This document shows, one piece after another, positions 24,638 to 33,717 of a stretch of 41,745 nt of DNA. The DNA lies in the NCBI GenBank assembly GCA_002477755.1, contig DLKD01000088.1, positions 1 through 41,745 on the forward strand. Reading direction: 5' to 3'. The first letter of the stretch is position 1. The number at the start of each line of letters is the position of its first letter. Source of the stretch: Gordonia sp. UBA7599 (GTDB lineage: Bacteria; Actinomycetota; Actinomycetes; Mycobacteriales; Mycobacteriaceae). The notes below the pieces were generated by a model. That model saw nothing but the letters and a program-made list of their open reading frames with translations. It had not been told where the DNA came from and did not search any database. Both the position numbers and the translations under genes were made by a program.

Positions 24638-25647
24638 GTGGCGGCCCGGAATTCCTCCGACGAATAGAAGGCCGCCAACCGTCGCCGGATGACGGTTTCG
24701 AGGTAGCCGACCTCGTACAGCTTGGCCAATCCCGCCGGCCCGAAACGCAGGCCCTCCTCGATGAGGTCTTCGCGGAACACGCCGAGCTCGCCGAGCAGCT
24801 CGCTCAACGGCGTATCCCCATACTTCTCGAAGACGTAGCCGACGGCGTCGTCGAGCAGCATGTGCACGAAAGGCGTGCTGCGGAACTCGCGCCAGAACTC
24901 GAAGACCAGGACGATGATGTCGTCGACGTCCTCTTCGGTCACCAAGTCCCGAAACGCACCGAGCGAGGCATCACGGTTGTTGCGCCACACATCGCGCACC
25001 GATTCCAGCAGGAGCTCGCCAGCCTCCTGCTCGTTGCCGCGCAGGACAAAGGTGGCGCTCGATCGCGTCACCCGTTCGACCACGCTGTCGATCACCGGCC
25101 GCGCCGGACGGACAGCACCGCGCAACCCGTGCACGGTTCGTTCCCGCACCCGCGCGGCCAAGTCCGACGGCGCCGGCTCGTCGTCGGGGTCGTCGAGTAG
25201 CGAGTCGACGGCCCTGGTGACCACTTCGACCGCCGTTTCGATCGTCGCCGGGCCCTCCAGAACTTGCCGAACGAGCCGCCGGGTGAGGCCCATCTCGCTG
25301 ATGGCGGTGGCCAACTCGTCGAAATGGCGGTCATCGATGACGTCGGCAAGCCGGTACTGCCCGCCGGTTCCGTGCCGGTAGAGCGCTCGGGCGATCTCGC
25401 CGACGAGCTCGGGAATCGCCCCCTCGACGGGGATCTGCACCGCGTATTTGCGGGCGACATCCTTGACCGGATCCGCGGAAATCGCATCCGCCAAGGTCAG
25501 TTCGTCGGCCATCGCCAGGAAGTGGTCGACCTCATCGACGACGGTGTTCTCAAAGTCGGTGGAATCGAGTATCCGCGCCAGCTCGAATGCGACGTGCGCG
25601 TCGAGGAGGCGCTCGCCGAGCGCGGCGACGTCGGTGCGTTTCGGCAT
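24625..25647 (-). CDS. conserved hypothetical protein, all-helical
   Basis: 340 residues, no signal peptide or clear membrane helix, no cysteine, mostly amphipathic helices (ARILDSTDFENTVVDEVDHFL, RYRLADVIDD-type segments, VERVTRSSATFVLRGNEQEAGELLLESVRDV, FVHMLLDDAVGYVFEKYG). I recognise it only as a type of conserved actinobacterial hypothetical protein; I cannot name a domain. TACGCT 7 bases before the ATG suggests a leaderless transcript. The proline-rich SPOR-like gene ends 16 bases upstream on the same strand, so both may also be read together. Confidence 0.75.
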   Translation of the reverse strand: MPKRTDVAALGERLLDAHVAFELARILDSTDFENTVVDEVDHFLAMADELTLADAISADPVKDVARKYAVQIPVEGAIPELVGEIARALYRHGTGGQYRLADVIDDRHFDELATAISEMGLTRRLVRQVLEGPATIETAVEVVTRAVDSLLDDPDDEPAPSDLAARVRERTVHGLRGAVRPARPVIDSVVERVTRSSATFVLRGNEQEAGELLLESVRDVWRNNRDASLGAFRDLVTEEDVDDIIVLVFEFWREFRSTPFVHMLLDDAVGYVFEKYGDTPLSELLGELGVFREDLIEEGLRFGPAGLAKLYEVGYLETVIRRRLAAFYSSEEFRAATNAE

Positions 25648-25663
25648 GGATGTCAGCGTACGG

Positions 25664-26521
25664 CTAGGGCACTTGCTTCACGAGGCACGCCTGATCGGCG
25701 ACATCGCACGCTTCGCGGGCACTGGTGCGCGAGTACTCGCGCTGGGCGACGACGTACTGCCCCGGCTGCCCGAACTCTTCTCCGAGGTAGACCTCCGCAC
25801 CGACCTGCTCCGCGAGGGTTTGAGCGCTGTCGTAGCTGGTGAACGAGCCGAACTGCGCGTACCAGCCGGGCGTCGGTGACATGGCGTTTGATTCGTCGGA
25901 ATCGGATTCGTAGGACGGCCGTGCCGAACGCGACGGCTTCGCCGTCACGGTGGTCGCGGCGGTCGTCGTCACCGACTCGGTGACGGTCACCGTCGACGTC
26001 GGCGGGCCGTCGGCATAGTTCTCCGCCTTGCGCTCGCGGCTGTCGTTGACCGCCAGCCAGGTGCCGCCGACGATGACGGTGGCCAGCGAGGCCGTGATGC
26101 CGACGATTATGGCGAGGACGACGGGGTGTCGCACCGTGCTGCGACGCTCCGGCGCTGGCGGCGGAGCGTCGTCGTAGTCCGGTTCGACGGTCGGTTCGCC
26201 CGGATAGGTGGTGATGGGATCGGCGACCGGCGCGTACTGACCGGTGGTGTATGCCGTCGTCGCCGCCGGCCGGACCACAGGTCGGGCGACGGTCGGACCT
26301 GTAGGCGTAGGGCCTGTCGGCGTCGGCCGAGGCGGCGTTGTCCCCGGCGCTGCCGGCCGAGCCTGCGTTGCCCCCGGCACTGCCGGCCGAGGTGGCGTTG
26401 CCGCCAGCGGTGCCGAGCGAGGCGCTGGGAACGGAGCCGACGGCGCGACGGGATCATCGGGTGACCGATGCCGGCCCCCACTGGGGAACCCACCGGTCCC
26501 GGGGAACTGCCCAGACGTCAT
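25664..26521 (-). CDS. proline-rich membrane protein with SPOR-like C-terminal domain
   Basis: 285 residues. The N-terminal ~130 are Pro/Thr/Ala-rich and include imperfect 10-residue repeats coded by 30-bp DNA repeats at 26322-26411. A single transmembrane helix follows (PVVLAIIVGITASLATVIVGGTWLAV), then a Thr-rich stretch, then a C-terminal domain GWYAQFGSFTSYDSAQTLAEQVGAEVYLGEEFGQPGQYVV that resembles the start of SPOR domains (which bind denuded peptidoglycan) and contains two cysteines near the end. The topology is cytoplasmic proline tail, extracytoplasmic SPOR-like domain. The ATG at 26521 follows a GGGGG-type ribosome site. It diverges from the EccA-like gene, hinting at a shared envelope role. 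Confidence 0.75.
   Translation of the reverse strand: MTSGQFPGTGGFPSGGRHRSPDDPVAPSAPFPAPRSAPLAATPPRPAVPGATQARPAAPGTTPPRPTPTGPTPTGPTVARPVVRPAATTAYTTGQYAPVADPITTYPGEPTVEPDYDDAPPPAPERRSTVRHPVVLAIIVGITASLATVIVGGTWLAVNDSRERKAENYADGPPTSTVTVTESVTTTAATTVTAKPSRSARPSYESDSDESNAMSPTPGWYAQFGSFTSYDSAQTLAEQVGAEVYLGEEFGQPGQYVVAQREYSRTSAREACDVADQACLVKQVP
26322..26411. repeat. three 30-bp tandem repeats within the proline-rich coding region
   Basis: Units 26322-26351, 26352-26381 and 26382-26411, with a partial fourth, share GCCGGCCGAG...GTTG-CCCCGGC. On the coding (minus) strand they encode a 10-residue Pro/Ala/Thr repeat in the cytoplasmic tail. The in-frame period means copy number could vary between strains without a frameshift. 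Confidence 0.65.
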
Positions 26522-26698
26522 GGAAGCCCCCTTACCGTCCCCATCCACAATCTGACGAGCGCCGTTGCACGAATTATGACGCTAGCACCACCAGTCCCGC
26601 AGGTCGCAGCGGACCGCATCGGCCAAACCGGGTTGCAGGTATGCGCGCAACCGATAGGGTCGCCGCAGTATTGGACTTTGGGGGAGGTCTGAGAATCA

Positions 26699-28483
26699 AT
26701 GACTGCATCAATCATCGGGCAGGCTCGTCGCGTCTTCGACGCCGGCGTTCTCGCCTCCGGGATCCCGGTCGAGGGGGCTGCGGCGAGTCGGGACGACGAC
26801 TACGCGAAACGAGCGTTCCGGCGCGCCACTGAACTCGTCCCGGAGATGGCCGATGCCTGGCTCGGGCGGATCATGGCCGGCGACAAGAGCACCGAAGCGT
26901 TCTTCAACCTGTACAAACACCGGCGTTCGCTGCTCGTCGAGCAACGCCGGCTCGGATTGCCGCCAAACGCCATCGCGGGCAGGTTCCCCACGGGGCTCTA
27001 CCTCGACTACCCGCTGACGAGTCCGGCAGAAGCGGTGGCCGCCTACGCCTGCGCGATGATCGGCGCGAAGGAGTTCGACGCCGCGCAGGAGGCTCTCGAC
27101 GCCACGGAGGCGACAGAGCGCACGCCCATCGTCGACTACGCCCGCGGCTATCTGCATTTCCGCACGCAGCGATGGACCGATGTCCTGACGGCGCTCGCCG
27201 GTGCGTCGAACTGGACCGACGACCACCTGGTGGCCGGCGCCGACGTCATGGTCGGGACGGCGTGCGCACAGTTGGGCCTGTTCGGCGAGGCGGTCAAGCG
27301 TCTCGAAGCCGCCGAAACCGGTCCGATTCCTGCTGCGCGCACCGCGGCGATGTTCACGCGCGGACTCTGCCTGCGGGAAACCGGCAAGGAGAACGAAGCC
27401 CGATCGGTGTTCGAGACCGTGTACGCTCAGTCACCCGGATTCGCCGACAACGCCAAGGCCCTGGCCGATCCGCGGTTCCGGATCGTCGTCGTCTCCAGCG
27501 AGGTGATCGACTCGCGCACCGACCGGTGGGACCCGGCTTCGGTGCCCGCCGACGACGCTCCCGGCGTCGATGCGGGTGACGGGTCCCTGCTGGCGGCCGC
27601 GCAGCGTGAACTCGACGGTCAGATCGGGCTTGAGGCGGTGAAGGCGCAGGTCGGCAGGCTCCGTTCGGCCGCCGAACTCGCCCGGGTGCGCGCCGCGAAG
27701 GGCCTGGCCACCAATTCGCGAAGCCAGCACCTGGTCTTCGCCGGCCCACCCGGCACCGGCAAGACGACCGTCGCGCGCATCGTCGCGAGGATCTACTGCG
27801 CCCTGGGGGTGATCAAGACCGACAAAGTCGTCGAGGCCAGCCGGCGCGACTTCGTCGGCGAGCACCTGGGCGCCACCGCTCCCAAGACGTCGGCGCTCAT
27901 CGACTCCGCGCTCGACGGGGTGTTGTTCATCGACGAGGCGTACACACTGATCCAGGAAGGCCTCTCCGGCGGCGACGCCTTCGGCCGCGAGGCCGTCGAT
28001 ACGCTGCTCGCGCGGATGGAGGGCGACCGCGACCGGCTAGTCGTCATCATCGCCGGCTACGACGGGGAGATCGACCGCTTCCTCGCCGCCAACGACGGAC
28101 TGGCGTCGCGCTTCGCGCGACGGATCGGGTTCGAGTCGTACTCACCCGCTGAACTGGCGCAGATCGGCGAGGTGATTGCCGGCGGCCGTGACTCACACCC
28201 CACGCCCGAGGCGGTCGCCGTACTGCGCGACGCCTGCGTTCCGCTGGTCGAGCAGGTTTCCGTCGACCAGTCCGGGCGGAGCCACCGCCTGATCGACCTC
28301 GCCGGCAACGGTCGATTCGTGCGCAACGTCGTCGAAGCCGCCGAGGAGGAACGCGAGTTCCGACTCGGCTCCGGCGACATCGACCTGGCAGACCTATCCA
28401 CGGCGGACCTGACGACGATCACCGCCGACGACATGCGCGCGGCCCTGTCCACCGTTCTCGGCGGGCTACGACTGATGAGCTGA
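26699..28483 (+). CDS. EccA-like type VII secretion AAA+ ATPase (orphan)
   Basis: 594 residues, the EccA architecture: an N-terminal TPR-like helical half (AFRRATELVPEMADAWLGRIMAG, LYLDYPLTSPAEAVAAYA, LCLRETGKENEARSVFETVY) and a C-terminal CbbX-type AAA+ domain from about residue 305. Walker A is FAGPPGTGKTTVARIVARIY, Walker B is GVLFIDEAYTLIQEGL, and the sensor and arginine-finger region is VVIIAGYDGEIDRFLAANDGLASRFARRI. In ESX systems EccA works in the cytosol on secreted substrates. No other ESX gene (eccB-E, esx, PE/PPE, mycP) is nearby. GGGGGAGG lies about 11 bases before the ATG. The gene converges with recD, overlapping it by 18 bases. Confidence 0.88.
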   Translation: MTASIIGQARRVFDAGVLASGIPVEGAAASRDDDYAKRAFRRATELVPEMADAWLGRIMAGDKSTEAFFNLYKHRRSLLVEQRRLGLPPNAIAGRFPTGLYLDYPLTSPAEAVAAYACAMIGAKEFDAAQEALDATEATERTPIVDYARGYLHFRTQRWTDVLTALAGASNWTDDHLVAGADVMVGTACAQLGLFGEAVKRLEAAETGPIPAARTAAMFTRGLCLRETGKENEARSVFETVYAQSPGFADNAKALADPRFRIVVVSSEVIDSRTDRWDPASVPADDAPGVDAGDGSLLAAAQRELDGQIGLEAVKAQVGRLRSAAELARVRAAKGLATNSRSQHLVFAGPPGTGKTTVARIVARIYCALGVIKTDKVVEASRRDFVGEHLGATAPKTSALIDSALDGVLFIDEAYTLIQEGLSGGDAFGREAVDTLLARMEGDRDRLVVIIAGYDGEIDRFLAANDGLASRFARRIGFESYSPAELAQIGEVIAGGRDSHPTPEAVAVLRDACVPLVEQVSVDQSGRSHRLIDLAGNGRFVRNVVEAAEEEREFRLGSGDIDLADLSTADLTTITADDMRAALSTVLGGLRLMS

Positions 28484-30331
28484 CCATTCGGTCACCTCAC
28501 CGCGCAAGCCGCTGGCCCGCGCCACGCGTCGGTCCACGGCAGCGCGCAACCAGTCGGGCGTACCGACGATCCGCACGCGATGGCGGGCACGGGTGATCGC
28601 GGTGTACAGCAGCTCCCGGGTCAGCAGGGCCGACTCGGCGGGTGGGAGCACGACGGTGACGACGTCGAACTGGCTGCCCTGGCTGCGGTGGATGGTCATC
28701 GCCGTCGCGGCGATCGCGTCGCCGAGCTGCGAGGGGTGGATGGTCACCATCTCGCCCTGTTTGTCGAACGCGACGGTCACTCCGCCGTTGCCGTCGTCGA
28801 TGACGACGCCGGTGTCGCCGTTGTAGATCCCGAGTCGTTTGTCGGTCGACGTCACCAACAGCGGCTCACCGACCGTCCACTGCCCGCGGCGCCCCCAGTC
28901 GCGCCAGTCGTCGATGGTGCGCGACCACCAGCCGACGCCATACCGGCCGTCCCGATGTGCGCACAGCAGCCGGTAGCCCTCCAACGCGGTGACCGCCGCA
29001 CGCGCATCAGACGCCGAACCCGCCGCACGCAGCGCCGAGCACCACGCGACGGTGTCGGCCCGGACGCTGTCGAGGTCATCGGGCACGACGAGTTCGATGT
29101 GCTCACCACCATCGGCGTCGATGAGTGCGAGCACCGCATCGGCGTCGCCGCGGTTGACCGCCTCGGCGACCTTGGCGATCGTCGATCCGTATCGATAACC
29201 CCACGTCAGCGCCAAGACGCCGGCGCCGAGTTGGTCGAGCTCGGGCTCGGTGAAATCTGCGCCCTCGATACCGGCAAGAGAAGGAAACGCTGGTGGCAGC
29301 GGAGCACTCGAGCGCAGCGCCCGATCAGTCAAGTCGGTGAGGACCGCGCCGGCCTCCACCGAGACGAGCTGGTGCGGGTCGCCGACGAGGATGAGCCGGG
29401 TGTCGTCGCGCACGGCTTGCAGCAGCAGACTCATGGCGGTGACCGACAGCATCGATGTCTCGTCGACGACCACGACGTCATAGGGCAGCCGGTTGTCGGC
29501 CCCGTGGCGCACCGTTCCGTCGGGCCAGATTCCCAGCAGCGCGTGGACGGTATGCGCGACCGGCGCCGACTCGAGGCCGTCGAATCGGTTGATCGAGGCC
29601 TGGAGCTGCGCCGCGGCACGCCCGGTTGGCGCACACAGCCCGATGCGAGGGCTCGACCCGATGACCTGCTCGAGTACCGCGAGGATCCGGGCCACCGTAT
29701 GCGTCTTCCCGGTGCCCGGGCCCCCGACCAGCACCGTCGTCCAGGACGTGGCGGCCAGCGCGGCTGCGGCGCGCTGGCGGTCGTAGGCGGGACCGACTTC
29801 CCCATCCCCGGCCGACGGGCCGAACACTGCATCAAGCGCCGCACTCGCGACGTCGGCGTCGATCTCGGGCCGGGTCGACGCGCGCGTGTCGATGACCCGG
29901 CGGATGGTCTGCTCTTGTTCGAAGTACTTGCGCAGGTAGACCAGCGGACCGTCGTCAGAATCCACCAGCGCGAGCGGGCGCAGCGAACCGGAGTTCGCAC
30001 CGGTGACCAGCGCGCTGCCCTGCAACGCGGCGACCATCGCGGAGGGCAACGGCCACGGCAGCGGATCGTCGGGGTCGGGGTCGAGCTCGGAGATCGAATC
30101 GAGGGCAACACAGATCGAGCCGGTGCGCACCGCGCGCACGGCCAGGGCCGCCGCCAACAGCACCTCGTCGGGCGCGATCTCGTTCGACAGTGACGAGAGC
30201 CGTCGCGCGACGTGCACATCGGCCGAGGTGAGGACCCCGGCCTCATTGAAGGCGCGCAGGAATCCTGTCTCTGCAACGGCGAGACGGGCGGCGGCTGCGT
30301 CGGATTCCGGCTGTGCGACGACGTCGCTCAC
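28466..30331 (-). CDS. recD: exodeoxyribonuclease V alpha subunit RecD
   Basis: 621 residues from a GTG start that overlaps the recB stop (GTGA). RecD is the 5'-3' helicase of the RecBCD nuclease-helicase. Superfamily 1 motifs are all visible: Walker A VLVGGPGTGKTHTVARIL, VVVDETSMLS, RLILVGDPHQLVSVEAGAVL, GWWSRTIDDWRDWG in the variable region, and the C-terminal TIHRSQGSQFDVVTVVLP and LLYTAITRARHRVRIVG. It is the last gene of recCBD; its 3' end overlaps the 3' end of the EccA-like gene by 18 bases. Confidence 0.96.
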   Translation of the reverse strand: MSDVVAQPESDAAAARLAVAETGFLRAFNEAGVLTSADVHVARRLSSLSNEIAPDEVLLAAALAVRAVRTGSICVALDSISELDPDPDDPLPWPLPSAMVAALQGSALVTGANSGSLRPLALVDSDDGPLVYLRKYFEQEQTIRRVIDTRASTRPEIDADVASAALDAVFGPSAGDGEVGPAYDRQRAAAALAATSWTTVLVGGPGTGKTHTVARILAVLEQVIGSSPRIGLCAPTGRAAAQLQASINRFDGLESAPVAHTVHALLGIWPDGTVRHGADNRLPYDVVVVDETSMLSVTAMSLLLQAVRDDTRLILVGDPHQLVSVEAGAVLTDLTDRALRSSAPLPPAFPSLAGIEGADFTEPELDQLGAGVLALTWGYRYGSTIAKVAEAVNRGDADAVLALIDADGGEHIELVVPDDLDSVRADTVAWCSALRAAGSASDARAAVTALEGYRLLCAHRDGRYGVGWWSRTIDDWRDWGRRGQWTVGEPLLVTSTDKRLGIYNGDTGVVIDDGNGGVTVAFDKQGEMVTIHPSQLGDAIAATAMTIHRSQGSQFDVVTVVLPPAESALLTRELLYTAITRARHRVRIVGTPDWLRAAVDRRVARASGLRGEVTEWSAHQS

Positions 30332-33300
30332 GGTGCACCCCCCGCCAACAGGTCGGACAGGTCGACGACGAGCCCGGCCGGCACGTCCCACTGGAATACG
30401 CCGCAGCCGGACGGAGTGTCCGGACCGATCATGCCGCGCACGAAGTGGTATTGCACGGGACCCAAGTGACGTTCCGGCGAATATCCCGGCAGGCGCCACC
30501 GGAGGTAGCGGTGCAGCGCCACCGAATACAGCAAGGCCTGCAGTGGATAGTGCGAAGCCATCATCTCCGCCGCCATCGCCTCGGTGGAGAAGACCTCCGC
30601 GCTCAGATCGCCGGCTTGGATCCGGTTGGTCTTGTAGTCGACGACGACGAAGCTCGGCACCCCGTCCGCGCCGGTGATCCGCAGCACCGAGTCGATGCTG
30701 CCGGTGAGGAACCCGTGGAACCGCTCGTCGGAGACGCCGGCGACCTCGTCGGCGTAAGGCCGCAGTGGGTCGTCGTCAGGCAGGTGCTGCCGCATCAGCG
30801 CCGCCACCGAGGCGAGGTCGAAGCCGCCGTCGACATCAGACAGGGGTAGTTCGAACTCCATCTCGCTGAGGCGGTCGGCGGGCTTGACCGCCCACAGATC
30901 GCCGAATCCCAGCGGGGTGGTGAGCACCCCCTCGAGAGCCACGGCCAGGGCATCGACATCAATGTCGAAGGCCGTGCGCCGGGCGCCCTGCGCGCACATC
31001 TCGCGCACGTGCGCCGACCGGTCATCGGCGGCCGTGTCGACGTGCTCCAACACCTCGTGGACGAGGGTGCCGAAGCGCGCGCCGAACGGCATGCCGTTCA
31101 TCAGCGACGGCGCACCCGGCGGTGATTCCTCCGCCGACTCGGCGTCGGTAGCGGTGTCAACGGGTTCGTCGACCACTTCGCCCTCGCGAACGACCTGGTC
31201 GTCGGGCTCGCTCCCGACAGCCGATCCCGCTTCCTCGCCGTGCGCTGCAGCATGAGCCGCCTCGTGCGCGGCGCGGACGATCGCCGAGTACGACGTCCTG
31301 CGGAACGACTGATCGACCTCGCGGTCGAAACGGGCGACGACGAGTTCCCCGTCGGCCCCGGACTTCTCCGACGGCTGCCAGCGCGGCGGTTTCGCGTGTT
31401 TTCCGGCGTGCTCGATGACGATGCCGCTGTGGAGCGAGGCGACGTCGCGCAACACTCTCTCCTCGTGCGCGTCGTCATGCAGCGCGACCTCGTCGGGAAT
31501 CGGGTAGCGGCCGCCGGAGCGCATCGCGGCGGTCCGCTCGGGTGCCGTGAACAGGATCCGGTGCAGCGCGCCGGCGTGCGTGGTGGTGGTGGGCGCCCAC
31601 CAGGCGACGACCTGCGACCGTGCCCGAGTCAACGCGACGTAGAGCAGGCGCAGGTCCTCAGCCGAGTCCTCCGCGTCGGAGCGCTTCTTGCGCTCGCGGA
31701 ATCCTTTAGCCCGCTTCCCGCCGACGTCGATGTGCCGCACGCCGTCGTCGTCGTGGTAGGTGAAGGTTTTGGGGTCGAACATGCGCGCCCCGTCCCACCC
31801 GAACGGTACGTACACGATCGGGAACTCCAGCCCTTTGCTGCCGTGCACGGTCATCAGTTGGACTGCCGCGGTGTCGCGGTGCAGGCGGCGGGTCTGGTTT
31901 GAGCGGCGGGTCGCCGCCTTGGGATCGGCGACGCATTCGCCCAGCCACAGCGTCAAACCGCTGAGGCCGCATCCCGTTCCGGTGGTGTACTCCCCCATCA
32001 GCGAGGCCACCTGCAGCACGTCGGTGAGCAGCCGCTCCCCGTCCGAGAGTGCAAGGACCCGCTCGGCGGTGCGCCGGTCGGCCAGCAACCTCGCGGTCAT
32101 CGCGGCCGGACCGTGCTTGTCGAAGACCCTCGCCCAACCTGCGAGCGCGGCGGCCAGATCGCCGACGGCGGCATCTCCCCCGGCTTCCAGCGCGAGCGGT
32201 TCGACGCCCAGCAGCGGCGTCTGCGCCGCAAGCCGGACCCGGCGTGCGTCGGAGGGCTTCTCCATCGCCGAGAGCACATACCACCAGAACCGCGCCGCGT
32301 CGGTGCCGAAGACGCTCTGCCCACCGGTGACGACGGACGCGATGCCGTATTCGGCAAGCGCCTGCTGCAACGGTTCGATGGTCTTGTTCGCCCGCAGCAG
32401 CACGGCAATGTCGCCCGGCTCGATACGACGGCGCACCGGCCCGTCGCAGTCGTCGACGAGAATCGTCGCCTCGGAAGCCAGTGCCGTCGCGATATCGGCT
32501 GCGACGTCGTCGGTGACGCAGTCGCGCACACCGACGGCCTTCGGCACGCCGTACTGGGAGGCCTCGACGTGGCTGAGGTCGCTGCGGTTGAAGAAGCGCA
32601 GGCGCAGCGGCGCCGTACCGAAGATGCGGGACTCGGTGTGGCGGGCCGTGACCGGTCGCACCGCGATCCGCGGGTCGCCGAGCTCGGCGTCGACGAGGAT
32701 CGCGCCGAGGGCGTCCACGAGCGGACCGTCCGAACGCCAATTGTCGATGAGATTGCGCTGCTCCTGCGCCTCCTGCGCGGCGGCGAGATAACTGAGGACC
32801 TCGGCACCCCGGAATCCGTAGATCGACTGCTTCGGGTCACCGACCAGGACCATCGGCCGGTGGTCGTGGAAGCACCGGCGCAGGATCTCCCACTGTTGGG
32901 GATCGGTGTCCTGGAACTCGTCGACGAGGACCACCTCGAAACGGTCGCGGATCCGCTCGCACGCCGCCGGCCCCCACTCCTCGTCGGTGATGATCTCGTG
33001 CAGCCTGCCCTGCAGGTCGTCATAAGTGCGCAACCGCGACCAGCGCTTGCGGATGTTGACGCGCTCGCGGACCGCGGTCGCGAACTTCACCCATGTGGTC
33101 CCGACTGCTGATGGCGGGTCCTGCTCGGTCGGCGCGAGGACTGCGATCGGGTTGCGCACCACATCGCGGGCGACCTCCTCGGCGACCTCGAAGGGGTATT
33201 CGCCGTCGGGTGCCCAGGCGAACTTGCCCAGGTACAGGTCGCGACCGGTCTCGCGGGCGAGGTCGTCGACGTCTTCGACAAGTGTGTGGTGCTGCTCGCG

Positions 33301-33717
33301 CTCGCCGAGGAATCCGAGGACGGCCAGCATCCGGTTGCAGAAGGTATGCGTGGTCGCCATCGTCGCCGCATCAAAGTCCGACAGCGCCGCCATCAGTCGG
33401 TCCCGACGACGGGCGACCTCGTCCCGATCGCCGACGGCAAGCAGCTCGATGAGCGGATCGCCGCTGACGGCAGCAGCGTCGGGGTCCACAAGCGCCTGCG
33501 CGCATTCGCGTAGACGGATACGGGTCCGGTCGCGCAACTCGGTGGACGCAGCGTTGGAGAACGTCGCCATCAACAGTCGCGACACCGGGGTTCCCTCGGC
33601 GATGAACCGCACTGCCAGCGCGGCGATCGCATAGGTCTTGCCGGTGCCCGCGCTGGCTTCCAGCACCAGGGTCTCGGTGGGCAATGGATCGGAAAGACTG
33701 AACGGTGTCGGGTTCAT
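30328..33717 (-). CDS. recB: exodeoxyribonuclease V beta subunit RecB
   Basis: 1129 residues. UvrD-type helicase motifs occur in the N-terminal two thirds: Walker A LVLEASAGTGKTYAIAALAVRF, VLVDEFQDTDPQQWEILR, MVLVGDPKQSIYGFRGAE, LMTVHGSKGLEFPIVYVP and LLYVALTRARSQVVAW. The C-terminal nuclease domain has GSIDSVLRITGADGVPSFVVVDYKTNR, with the D...DYK catalytic residues of the RecB nuclease, so both activities should be present. The ATG at 33717 has an AGGAGG 7 bases upstream and overlaps the recC stop as ATGA. Order recC-recB-recD is the usual one in mycolata. Confidence 0.96.
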   Translation of the reverse strand: MNPTPFSLSDPLPTETLVLEASAGTGKTYAIAALAVRFIAEGTPVSRLLMATFSNAASTELRDRTRIRLRECAQALVDPDAAAVSGDPLIELLAVGDRDEVARRRDRLMAALSDFDAATMATTHTFCNRMLAVLGFLGEREQHHTLVEDVDDLARETGRDLYLGKFAWAPDGEYPFEVAEEVARDVVRNPIAVLAPTEQDPPSAVGTTWVKFATAVRERVNIRKRWSRLRTYDDLQGRLHEIITDEEWGPAACERIRDRFEVVLVDEFQDTDPQQWEILRRCFHDHRPMVLVGDPKQSIYGFRGAEVLSYLAAAQEAQEQRNLIDNWRSDGPLVDALGAILVDAELGDPRIAVRPVTARHTESRIFGTAPLRLRFFNRSDLSHVEASQYGVPKAVGVRDCVTDDVAADIATALASEATILVDDCDGPVRRRIEPGDIAVLLRANKTIEPLQQALAEYGIASVVTGGQSVFGTDAARFWWYVLSAMEKPSDARRVRLAAQTPLLGVEPLALEAGGDAAVGDLAAALAGWARVFDKHGPAAMTARLLADRRTAERVLALSDGERLLTDVLQVASLMGEYTTGTGCGLSGLTLWLGECVADPKAATRRSNQTRRLHRDTAAVQLMTVHGSKGLEFPIVYVPFGWDGARMFDPKTFTYHDDDGVRHIDVGGKRAKGFRERKKRSDAEDSAEDLRLLYVALTRARSQVVAWWAPTTTTHAGALHRILFTAPERTAAMRSGGRYPIPDEVALHDDAHEERVLRDVASLHSGIVIEHAGKHAKPPRWQPSEKSGADGELVVARFDREVDQSFRRTSYSAIVRAAHEAAHAAAHGEEAGSAVGSEPDDQVVREGEVVDEPVDTATDAESAEESPPGAPSLMNGMPFGARFGTLVHEVLEHVDTAADDRSAHVREMCAQGARRTAFDIDVDALAVALEGVLTTPLGFGDLWAVKPADRLSEMEFELPLSDVDGGFDLASVAALMRQHLPDDDPLRPYADEVAGVSDERFHGFLTGSIDSVLRITGADGVPSFVVVDYKTNRIQAGDLSAEVFSTEAMAAEMMASHYPLQALLYSVALHRYLRWRLPGYSPERHLGPVQYHFVRGMIGPDTPSGCGVFQWDVPAGLVVDLSDLLAGGAP

